From contig CAMLJR010000031.1 in assembly GCA_946480345.1 (NCBI GenBank), forward strand, positions 1 to 22,456: a DNA stretch of 22,456 nucleotides. Direction: 5' to 3'. The number at the start of each line of letters is the position of its first letter. The stretch's first letter is position 1. This DNA is from an uncultured Spongiibacteraceae bacterium (GTDB lineage Bacteria > Pseudomonadota > Gammaproteobacteria > Pseudomonadales > CAMLJR01). The translations under genes and the position numbers were made by a program. The notes under the pieces are model-generated. The model was not told the DNA's origin and searched no databases. It worked only from the letters and a program-made list of their open reading frames with translations. This document shows, in pieces, positions 14,711-22,456 of this stretch.

Positions 14711-14817
14711 GCGAGTTTCATCCGCCCGGTAGTATGCTACCGACAACTGTTCAGCGACCTCTGGTCTCAATCGGTTGAAACTCGTAATCATTGGCACTAC
14801 CCCTGGGGGCGAGACCA
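14711..14817 (+). promoter_or_regulatory. Structured leader of rsd with mutually exclusive pairings
   Basis: CGAGTTTCA (14712-14720) is perfectly complementary to TGAAACTCG (14776-14784). The pairing extends past one mismatch by CCG (14722-14724) with CGG (14772-14774). Inside it, CGGTAG-TATG-CTACCG (14727-14742) is a perfect hairpin. TGGTCTC (14762-14768) is complementary to GAGACCA (14811-14817), the bases just before and including the A of the ATG. The last pairing crosses the first, so the two would exclude each other or form a pseudoknot. The complementarity is seen directly; a regulatory role is inference. Confidence 0.5.
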
Positions 14818-15287
14818 TGTTGGAAAATTGCGATATCAAAGAGCGATGGAGCGGGGTCGATAAATTGGTCGATCGCTGGCTCGCGGAACGCCAGAAAGTC
14901 ATCGTGCAATTTTGTGCTTTAAGCGGTGTGCACGGGCTTACCAAATCGGCCACAGCGACTACTCGAAATCGTCTGCAAAAATTCTGTCAATTGCTGCTGG
15001 ATTATGTGTCGGCGGGACACTTCGAAATTTATTACGAACTCGTGCGCGAAGCTGAAGAGTTTCAAGACGGGGGTGTCGATGCAGCGAAAGCGTTGATTCC
15101 GCTGCTCAATGCGACAACCGCAAAGGCGCTCGATTTCAATGACAAATATGTCGAAGCCGAAGCTACCGAAAGTGCGCGGCTGGCCAAAGATCTGTCGCTC
15201 TTGGGTGAAGTGCTGGAAGAGCGCTTCGATCATGAGGACAAGCTGATCAGCGCCACGCATTTGTGTCATCGCGATCAGGTTGCCTGA
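14817..15287 (+). CDS. rsd: Rsd/AlgQ family anti-sigma-70 regulator
   Basis: A 156-residue helical-bundle protein of the Rsd/AlgQ family. It binds region 4 of the housekeeping sigma-70 factor and shifts RNA polymerase towards alternative sigma factors; in Pseudomonas AlgQ also affects alginate and siderophore genes. Family segments are RWSGVDKLVDRWLAER at residues 10-25, QLLLDYVSAGHFEIYYEL in the middle, and LGEVLEERFDHEDKLI near the C-terminus. I chose ATG 14817, since MLENC matches the family start; a TTG at 14775 would add 14 unsupported residues. The upstream GGGGG/GAG ribosome region is part of a predicted pairing, so translation may be controlled. A strong terminator follows. Confidence 0.93.
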   Translation: MLENCDIKERWSGVDKLVDRWLAERQKVIVQFCALSGVHGLTKSATATTRNRLQKFCQLLLDYVSAGHFEIYYELVREAEEFQDGGVDAAKALIPLLNATTAKALDFNDKYVEAEATESARLAKDLSLLGEVLEERFDHEDKLISATHLCHRDQVA

Positions 15288-15344
15288 GCGACTTCCAGGC
15301 AAAGATCTAGTGCCCAAACGGCAACTAGGTCGATAGATGGAAAT

Positions 15345-15373
15345 AAAAAAGCCCGCCAATGGCGGGCTTTTTT
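15345..15373. terminator. Bidirectional terminator between rsd and the FKBP gene
   Basis: GCCCGCC (15351-15357) pairs with GGCGGGC (15361-15367), flanked by six A on the left and six T on the right. It can stop both the rsd transcript and the convergent isomerase transcript. Confidence 0.93.
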
Positions 15374-15392
15374 ATGGGTGACTTGTACGTGT

Positions 15393-16106
15393 TTACTTGG
15401 TTTCCGGCTTCTTGATGTCGAGCAATTCCACTTCGAACACCAGCGCCTGATTCGGGCCGATTACACCACCGGTGCCGCCCGGGCCGTAAGCGAGGTCGGA
15501 CGGAATGTACAACTCGTACTTGGAGCCGACCGGCATCAATTGCAGAGCCTCGGTCCAGCCGGGGATCACGCCATTGACCGGGAATGTGACAGGCTGACCG
15601 CGTTTGTAAGAGCTGTCGAACTCGGTCCCGTCGATCAACGTGCCTTTGTAATTAACTTCAACAACGTCGTCGGCTTTCGGCTTGGCGCCTTTGCCTTCGG
15701 TAACGACTTTATATTGCAAGCCGCTGGCGGTGGTTTTTATGCCTTCTTTTTTGGCGTTTTCCGTCATGTAAGCTTCAGAGGCGGTTTTGTTCTTTTCGCC
15801 AAGCGCTTTCTGATCTTCTTCTCGTTTCGCCATCAACTTTTGGCCGAATGCCTGGATCGTCGTTTTGATTTCATCTTCAGTCATCAGCGGTGTCGCGCCT
15901 TCGGTAACGGCTGCGCGCATGCCGGCGCTGAATGCGTCGACGTCAACGGTGAAATCCTGCTTAAAGCGCTTGCCTTCCATCAGGCCGATGCCGTACGACA
16001 CTTTCTGTTCGTCGGTTTCCAGTTTTACTTCCTTCTTTTCTTCCTTCGGCTGGCAGCCGATGACGGCGGTCACTGCTGCGGCGCAGAGGAGTAACTTGAT
16101 ACGCAT
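15393..16106 (-). CDS. FKBP-type peptidyl-prolyl isomerase, FkpA/Mip-like lipoprotein
   Basis: A 237-residue exported isomerase that speeds proline cis-trans isomerisation in envelope proteins. The N-terminus MRIKLLLCAAAVTAVIGC ends in a lipobox with C18 as the probable lipidated cysteine. A helical FKBP_N dimerisation region (about 30-120) starts at QKVSYGIGLMEGKRF. The catalytic FKBP domain (about 125-232) has VNYKGTLIDGTEFDSS, VIPGWTEAL and LAYGPGG. AAGGA lies 6 bases before the ATG at 16106, so I prefer this start to ATG 16112, which touches that site. It is convergent with rsd and divergent from the AlgP-like gene, the same set of neighbours I recall around algQ and algP in Pseudomonas. 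Confidence 0.94.
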   Translation of the reverse strand: MRIKLLLCAAAVTAVIGCQPKEEKKEVKLETDEQKVSYGIGLMEGKRFKQDFTVDVDAFSAGMRAAVTEGATPLMTEDEIKTTIQAFGQKLMAKREEDQKALGEKNKTASEAYMTENAKKEGIKTTASGLQYKVVTEGKGAKPKADDVVEVNYKGTLIDGTEFDSSYKRGQPVTFPVNGVIPGWTEALQLMPVGSKYELYIPSDLAYGPGGTGGVIGPNQALVFEVELLDIKKPETK

Positions 16107-16425
16107 ATGCATTCCTTATGGTTGTGCCGATACGGAGGGAGCTTGGAGTTGCGTTAACGCGCTTAGTTCGAGTCTACAAAAGCCAGACCAGCGCAATGCG
16201 GGCGACAGTGTACTCTCCGTCGCGCCGGCTTGGATAGCGCGGCATTGGCGCATCGCCAAGTTGGTCACGACGGGCGATTTTCAGGTGCATTTTGTATAGA
16301 AGGATGAGGAATCGCTGCTATTTGATGGCCATCTATGTGGTTTTTTTCTGAGCCAACTGGATAACCAGAAACAAGTTTGTATAATCAGATTGGTTTAATT
16401 TTCATCAGGCTCAGGAATAACGGAC
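16107..16425. other. Divergent intergenic region (319 bases)
   Basis: It carries the ribosome sites of both flanking genes, a perfect -10 hexamer (TATAAT, 16380-16385) for the AlgP-like gene, and two exact palindromes, GCGTTAACGC (16151-16160) and GATGGCCATC (16324-16333). A T7 run (16341-16347) follows the second, but the stem is too poor for a convincing terminator or small RNA. I see no gene in it. Confidence 0.45.
16380..16385 (+). promoter_or_regulatory. -10 hexamer of the algP-like gene
   Basis: TATAAT, a perfect consensus, about 40 bases before the ATG. The expected -35 position (CTGGAT) is poor. The inferred start near 16392 leaves a leader of about 34 bases. Confidence 0.5.
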
Positions 16426-17220
16426 ATGGCGAGCAAAAAAAAATCCCCCCCGAAGAAGGTTGGTAACCCCATCGCCCAGTTGGAAAAACAGTTAGCCGCA
16501 CTCCAGAAGCAGTTACAACAGGCGCGAATCAAGGAAGCCGCAGAGGCCGCAAAGGCCGCAAAGGCCGCGAAGAAGGCTAAATCGGCACCCAAAGCAAAAG
16601 CGTCGGCCAAGACTAAAGCCACTACAAAACCGGTAAACAAGAAGGCTGCCGCACCTAAAAAGGCAGTCGTTGCGAAAGCGGCGGGCAGCACAAAAAAATC
16701 AGCGCCAGCGAAAGTCGTCTCTAAACAGGCTGCGCCGAAAAAAGTCGCCGCCAAGCCAGCAGTAAAGGCGGCGCCGGTTGCGAAGCAGGCTCCACAAAAA
16801 GCGCCAGCATCGAAACCAGCGGTAGCAAAGAAACCAGTGGTAGCAAAAGCCACGGAGTCTAGCGCTGCGAAGGTTGCATCCAAAAAGCCGGCGGCCGCAA
16901 AACCTGCGGACTCCATACCAGCCGCTCAGCCCGCGCCGCTGAAGAAAGAGCCTGTCCTTAACAAAGCCAGTGCCAAGCCGGTGGCTGAAAAACCGGTTGA
17001 GAAAAACGCAGTCGTTAAGCCTGCGGAAGCTAAGCCACAGCCTTCTGGCGCGGTTCCTTCGACCTCTGGTGCGCCGAAAGCGCCGGTTCCTGAGCCGAAG
17101 CCTGCACCTCAGCCACTTCAGCCAAAAACCCGGCCGGCACCCGAAGCCAAGGACGAAAAGCCATTGCCGCCGCTGGAACCCGGCAAGATGCGCAGCCTCT
17201 TCGACCCGATCGACGATTGA
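16426..17220 (+). CDS. AlgP-like Lys/Ala/Pro-rich (histone H1-like) protein
   Basis: A 264-residue, extremely basic, low-complexity protein. A short helical segment at residues 14-45 (NPIAQLEKQLAALQKQLQQA) looks like a coiled coil. About 150 residues of irregular KPAA/KAAK/PAVAKK repeats follow, resembling eukaryotic histone H1 tails and the C-terminus of Pseudomonas AlgP (AlgR3). The last 60 residues are Pro-rich, less basic, and end in an acidic motif, GKMRSLFDPIDD. DNA binding through the Lys-rich tail is likely. Its position by algQ/rsd and an FKBP gene supports an AlgP counterpart, but the N-terminus is unlike the AlgP helical domain I remember, so orthology rests mostly on place. Tandem 9-base repeats (around 16534-16572) make its length prone to change. 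Confidence 0.78.
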   Translation: MASKKKSPPKKVGNPIAQLEKQLAALQKQLQQARIKEAAEAAKAAKAAKKAKSAPKAKASAKTKATTKPVNKKAAAPKKAVVAKAAGSTKKSAPAKVVSKQAAPKKVAAKPAVKAAPVAKQAPQKAPASKPAVAKKPVVAKATESSAAKVASKKPAAAKPADSIPAAQPAPLKKEPVLNKASAKPVAEKPVEKNAVVKPAEAKPQPSGAVPSTSGAPKAPVPEPKPAPQPLQPKTRPAPEAKDEKPLPPLEPGKMRSLFDPIDD

Positions 17221-17228
17221 TCGAAGAT

Positions 17229-17256
17229 AAAAAGCCCGCTACGGCGGGCTTTTTTT
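17229..17256. terminator. Bidirectional terminator after the algP-like gene
   Basis: GCCCGC (17234-17239) pairs with GCGGGC (17244-17249) around TACG, flanked by five A on the left and seven T on the right. It lies between two convergent genes. Confidence 0.93.
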
Positions 17257-17268
17257 ATTGCCCTCTAT

Positions 17269-17754
17269 TTATTGCGAGCGCCCATCGCTCAGCACATTGC
17301 CTAACGCTACCGTGAGTTCCGCCAGTGGCGGTATAGCGATTAGCCCTGCGGCATCCGCATAGGCTTGAAGATTCATCGTTAATAAGGCGGCGGGCGAATG
17401 GCCCGTGGATGGCAGCGAATGCAATGCGGACTCGATCGCGCGCAGTTGCACGGCTTCCGCTTCGAGCTCAAGCGTTTTCGCATGACGATAGATGGCATCG
17501 TCAGCGGCGTGCTCCTTCAAATAGCGGCGCACCGAACGCAGCGGCACCACGCAATGCATCCGCCAATCCGCGCACAGAGCAATCGCTGCTGCCGCATCAT
17601 TGCGTTGCCAGTATTGCCCCCGCGCCGCTAACCACGCGGCGGCGAGCAGCAAATTCACATCGGCTCCGACGCTGTCCTGGGCGGCGAGACAATTCTCCGC
17701 CACGCCCGGTTGCGCATAACAGCGCGATGCGAAATCCCAGAGCGATTCGGCCAT
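17269..17754 (-). CDS. TIGR02444 family protein
   Basis: A 161-residue soluble protein of a conserved proteobacterial family (TIGR02444/DUF2390) without a known function. The family start LWDFASRCYAQPGVAENCL followed by DSVGADVNLLLAAAWLAARG is plain to see. The rest is helical and Ala/Leu-rich, with WRMHCVVPLRSVRRYLK in the middle. AAGGGA lies 7 bases before the ATG at 17754. It sits between the AlgP-like gene and the ABC-F gene, and as I recall the same order occurs in Pseudomonas, so the linkage is old. It diverges from yheS with 66 bases between starts. Confidence 0.85.
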   Translation of the reverse strand: MAESLWDFASRCYAQPGVAENCLAAQDSVGADVNLLLAAAWLAARGQYWQRNDAAAAIALCADWRMHCVVPLRSVRRYLKEHAADDAIYRHAKTLELEAEAVQLRAIESALHSLPSTGHSPAALLTMNLQAYADAAGLIAIPPLAELTVALGNVLSDGRSQ

Positions 17755-17806
17755 TTATTTTTCCCTTGTCTATCGAAAACGAAGCCGGAAACGAATAAGG
17801 CGCGGC

Positions 17807-17812
17807 TATAAT
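17807..17812 (+). promoter_or_regulatory. -10 hexamer of yheS, probably leaderless
   Basis: A perfect TATAAT preceded by GGC and followed by the GC-rich discriminator CCGCGCCC, which runs straight into the ATG at 17821. The transcript start would fall at or within two bases of the ATG, and there is no Shine-Dalgarno sequence. No good -35 is visible at 15-19 bases. Confidence 0.6.
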
Positions 17813-17820
17813 CCGCGCCC

Positions 17821-19728
<1,908 letters not shown>

Positions 19729-19803
19729 TTGAGCACCGCATTAATTATCGCCATCCCCGCGTAAATTATTTTTGCCTGAAATTATTGTTAGGAAGAATCC
19801 TGA

Positions 19804-20760
19804 ATGAACCACGCAAATCCGATGGTGTTGCTCACCGGTGCATTTGGCAATCTGGGGCAGCGCGTGCTGACCAAACTGAAAACCAAAGGCTATCGCGTCC
19901 GGGCGATGGATCTCGACACGCCGCTGAATCGCAAAGGCGCACAGAACGCGGCCGGTAATTACGATGAAGTGCAGTGGGCGGATATTCGCAAAGTCGACTG
20001 GTCCGAAGCGCTGCGCGGCGTCTCGTCGATCATTCATTTGGCCGCGATCATTCCGCCGCTGACCGACGATGCGCCCGCGCTGGCCGAGGCAGTCAATGTC
20101 GACGCATCGGTTCGCCTGATCGAAGCGCTGGAACAGCAAGTGCCTCCGGTTCCGCTGGTGTTCGCGTCATCGGTAACCGTGTTTGGATATCCCACCACGC
20201 ACACGCTCAAACGTGCGGAAGATGAGCCGAAGCCCAGCGACAATTACACGCGCCACAAGGTGGCAGTTGAACAACGCCTGTCGGCGAGCACGATTCCATG
20301 GACGGTTGTTCGCATCGGCGCTTCGATCGATGGTAATCGCACCACCGGTAAAGCAATGGTGCAACGTATGTTCGCGACCCATCCCGATAATCCGGTCGAA
20401 TACGTTCATCCCGACGATGTCGCGACGGCAGCGGTGAATGCGCTCGATAACCCCGAAGCGTTACGCCGTATTTTCCTGCTCGGCGGCGGCAAATCCTGCC
20501 AGGTCACTCAATACGATTTATTGTCGGCGTCGCTGGATGCGATGGGCATCAAGCTGCCGAAAGACATGCTGGGCAGCGAGCAGTTCTATACGCATTGGAT
20601 GGACACCGCCGAAAGTCAGCGCGTGCTCCAGTTCCAACATCACAGCTTTGACGATTACCGTGCCGATCTGGCCGGCACGCTGGGACGGTGGCGACCGCTC
20701 GTTAAACCCTTTGCGCCGCTAGTGTTGTGGGGATTGAAGCGCTATCTGCACAGTAAATAG
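19804..20760 (+). CDS. NAD-dependent epimerase/dehydratase family protein (extended SDR)
   Basis: A 318-residue extended short-chain dehydrogenase. The nucleotide-binding motif TGAFGNLG is at residues 11-18, with D36/D38 in AMDLD favouring NAD. The catalytic set is visible: S123 in FASSVTVFG, Y148 and K152 in NYTRHK. The C-terminal substrate domain (FYTHWMDTAESQRVLQFQHHSF, then a basic tail WGLKRYLHSK) is of the kind seen in sugar-nucleotide epimerases and 3-beta-hydroxysteroid dehydrogenase-like proteins. The substrate cannot be told from sequence. AGGA precedes the ATG by about 9 bases, inside a small AGGA-AGAA-TCCT dyad. The flavoprotein gene follows 62 bases downstream on the same strand, suggesting a shared pathway. 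Confidence 0.85.
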   Translation: MNHANPMVLLTGAFGNLGQRVLTKLKTKGYRVRAMDLDTPLNRKGAQNAAGNYDEVQWADIRKVDWSEALRGVSSIIHLAAIIPPLTDDAPALAEAVNVDASVRLIEALEQQVPPVPLVFASSVTVFGYPTTHTLKRAEDEPKPSDNYTRHKVAVEQRLSASTIPWTVVRIGASIDGNRTTGKAMVQRMFATHPDNPVEYVHPDDVATAAVNALDNPEALRRIFLLGGGKSCQVTQYDLLSASLDAMGIKLPKDMLGSEQFYTHWMDTAESQRVLQFQHHSFDDYRADLAGTLGRWRPLVKPFAPLVLWGLKRYLHSK

Positions 20761-20822
20761 TGCGCAGCAAATAAAACGGCAGCCTTCCAACGACCGCAAA
20801 TTCAATTGATGAGATTTCGATA

Positions 20823-22456
20823 ATGGCAGAGCACACACCGTCGACCGAACATACCGTCCAACCCGGCGATGCCGAATGGTTCAGTGACGTACAGGCGCCG
20901 CTATGCGTCGACAGCGACGCGGATGTGACGTGGGATAAAGCGGCCGATTTAGTGGTGGTCGGTTATGGTGGCGCCGGTGTCTGCGCCTCGTTGCGGGCGC
21001 GCGAGCTAGGGCTTTCCGTCATCGCCATCGATCGCTTTGCCGGCGGCGGCGCGACGCGCATCAACGGCGGCGTGTTTTACGGCGGCGGGGGAACACCGGC
21101 GCAGAAAGAAGCTGGCGTCGAGGATTCGGCCGAGGAGATGTTCAAGTACCTGCGGCAGGAAACGCAGGGCGTCGTCCGCGAAGACACGCTGCGCCGGTTT
21201 TGCGACACCAGCGCCGAAACAGCCGAATGGCTGGCCGGCCACGGCGTGCGTTTCAAAGGCGCGCTCTATTCGAAAAAGACCAGCTATCCGCACACCGATT
21301 ATCTGCTCTATCACTCGGACAACAGCCTCGCCCCGAACTACAAGGCTGTCGCGAAACCCGCTGCGCGCGGCCATCGCGCCGTCGTCGATAAACTCGAAGC
21401 GCCGATGGGCTATGGCATCGGCATTTACGATCCGCTGCGCGCCGCCGCCGATCGTGCCGGCGTTGAATTTATCGGCTCGGCCAAGGTGCGCCGGCTCGTC
21501 ACCGATAAGTCGGGCCGCGTGCTGGGGGTGAGCTTGACCGAGGTGCCTGCCGGCAGCGAAGACGCGACGCGTTACGCGAAGCTGGTTAAATCCGCCACCG
21601 CCCTGGTATTGCGTCTGCCACCGGCGTTACCGGGGGCGAAATTCCTCAGCCGCATCGCCGAAAAGAAGTTTGCCGAAGCCCGCGCGATCGAACAGAAGAT
21701 CGGCGTCACGCGATTTATTCGCGCACGACGCGGTGTCTGCCTCGCGGCAGGCGGCTTCGTTTTCAATCGCGATATGGTGCGGCACTACGCGCCGAAATAT
21801 CTAATGGGGATGCCGCTCGGCACGCCAGGCGATGACGGCAGCGGTATTCGGTTGGGCCAGAGCGTAGGGGCGAGCGTCGATCGGCTGCACCACTTGAGCG
21901 CGTGGCGTTTCATCAATCCGCCGCTCGCGTGGGCGCAGGGCATGATCGTCGATGCCAAGGGCCAGCGTTACGTGAACGAAATGCTATACGGCGCGTCGAT
22001 CGGCATGCCAATGGTCGAAGAGCACGGCGGCATCGGCTGGATCATTCTCGACGACGACCAGCGCAAGAAGGCGATGGCGCAGGCCAAAGACAAGCGGACG
22101 CTGGCGTTTCAGAAGGTGCCGGCGTTGATCGCGATGTGGCTGGGTTCGAAGAAGGCCGACACGCTTGAAGCGCTCGCGCAGAAATGCGGTATCGATGCGA
22201 CGCGATTCGTGCAAGAAGTCGGCGCTTACAACGCCCTCGCCGAGGCGGGTCAAACCGATCCCTTCGGCAAGGCGGCGGAGGACATCGTGCCGATTCGGAA
22301 GGGCCCGTTTCACGCGATCAATATGTCGATCGATGCGAAGTTCGCCTTCCTGCCAGTGCTGTCGCTCGGAGGTCTCAAAGTCGACGAGGACAACGGCGCG
22401 GTACTGGGAAGCAACGGCGTTCCCATCGCGGGATTATTCGCGGCCGGCCGCAATGC
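20823..22456 (+). CDS. FAD-dependent oxidoreductase (fumarate reductase/KstD superfamily), partial
   Basis: An open frame of 544 codons that runs off the right edge without a stop. The FAD-binding motif is VVVGYGGAGVCAS (GxGxxG at residues 47-52), with D70 closing the second strand in VIAIDRF. NGGVFYGGGG follows near 81. The FAD_binding_2 fold continues with GVCLAAGGFVFNRDMV and, at the end, GGLKVDEDNGAVLG and GLFAAGRN, the usual C-terminal FAD-contact region, so perhaps only a few dozen residues are missing. Members include 3-ketosteroid delta-1-dehydrogenases, fumarate and urocanate reductases. I lean to a KstD-like dehydrogenase but cannot fix the substrate. No signal peptide or haem motif is seen, which argues against a periplasmic fumarate reductase. 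The ribosome site (GAG, about 10 bases upstream) is weak. Confidence 0.85.
   Translation, partial: MAEHTPSTEHTVQPGDAEWFSDVQAPLCVDSDADVTWDKAADLVVVGYGGAGVCASLRARELGLSVIAIDRFAGGGATRINGGVFYGGGGTPAQKEAGVEDSAEEMFKYLRQETQGVVREDTLRRFCDTSAETAEWLAGHGVRFKGALYSKKTSYPHTDYLLYHSDNSLAPNYKAVAKPAARGHRAVVDKLEAPMGYGIGIYDPLRAAADRAGVEFIGSAKVRRLVTDKSGRVLGVSLTEVPAGSEDATRYAKLVKSATALVLRLPPALPGAKFLSRIAEKKFAEARAIEQKIGVTRFIRARRGVCLAAGGFVFNRDMVRHYAPKYLMGMPLGTPGDDGSGIRLGQSVGASVDRLHHLSAWRFINPPLAWAQGMIVDAKGQRYVNEMLYGASIGMPMVEEHGGIGWIILDDDQRKKAMAQAKDKRTLAFQKVPALIAMWLGSKKADTLEALAQKCGIDATRFVQEVGAYNALAEAGQTDPFGKAAEDIVPIRKGPFHAINMSIDAKFAFLPVLSLGGLKVDEDNGAVLGSNGVPIAGLFAAGRN

Noticed and set aside
14789..14810. TTGGCAC upstream of rsd as a sigma-54 -24 element
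   Set aside because: The required TTGC-type -12 element is missing at the correct distance.
14775..14816. Upstream TTG start for rsd
   Set aside because: The added 14 residues are not family-like, and MLENC at 14817 matches the usual start.
16324..16347. GATGGCCATC palindrome and T7 run as a small-RNA terminator
   Set aside because: The palindrome has no loop, the alternative stem is only about four pairs, and no matching promoter is clear.

Overview
The window looks like chromosomal DNA from a free-living gammaproteobacterium of the Pseudomonas/Cellvibrio/Spongiibacter kind. This rests on the gene content (tex, pilU, gshA, acpH, an AlgQ/Rsd homologue, an AlgP-like protein, a YheS-type ABC-F protein) and on gene order. 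The run rsd/algQ, FKBP isomerase, algP-like, TIGR02444 protein, yheS-like recalls, from memory, the Pseudomonas aeruginosa algQ-algP neighbourhood. I see no insertion sequence, prophage, tRNA, rRNA or CRISPR array. The DNA is gene-dense and mostly core, with short intergenic gaps.

Layout. Bases 1-2400 hold tex. cobS (minus) and a DksA/TraR-like zinc-finger gene (plus) diverge from a shared intergenic region around 3189-3351. hsp20 (minus) and moaA (plus) diverge around 4262-4489. Two unrecognised genes follow: a 151-residue protein (plus) and a 136-residue protein (minus). A DUF1631 gene and a PilZ gene form a tight pair (6840-8922) converging on pilU (minus). gshA and acpH overlap by 4 bases and converge on a FliL-like gene whose 3' end overlaps acpH. 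dsbB, lrgA and lrgB are joined by two ATGA overlaps. rsd/algQ has a long, structured leader. An FKBP-type lipoprotein (minus), the Lys/Ala-rich AlgP-like gene (plus), a TIGR02444 gene (minus) and yheS (plus) follow. The window ends with an NAD-dependent epimerase-like gene and a flavoprotein of the fumarate reductase/ketosteroid dehydrogenase superfamily that runs off the right edge.

Much of what is informative here is regulatory. The DksA-like gene has a palindrome of the FNR/ANR type (TTGACCAGGGTCAA) exactly 41.5 bases upstream of the start implied by its CATAAT -10 hexamer. hsp20 has a near-consensus sigma-32 promoter. The DUF1631 operon and gshA share identical sigma-70 hexamers (TTGTCG, 17 bases, TACACT). 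yheS and possibly moaA have a -10-like hexamer 8 bases before the ATG and no Shine-Dalgarno sequence, suggesting leaderless mRNAs. The rsd leader contains two inverted repeats that cannot form together without a pseudoknot, one of which pairs with the bases just before the start codon.

The best candidates for something under-described are the structured rsd leader, an internal domain duplication in the DUF1631 protein and its pairing with a PilZ protein, and the dsbB-lrgA-lrgB unit. All functional calls come from reading motifs and recalling families. No database search was made.
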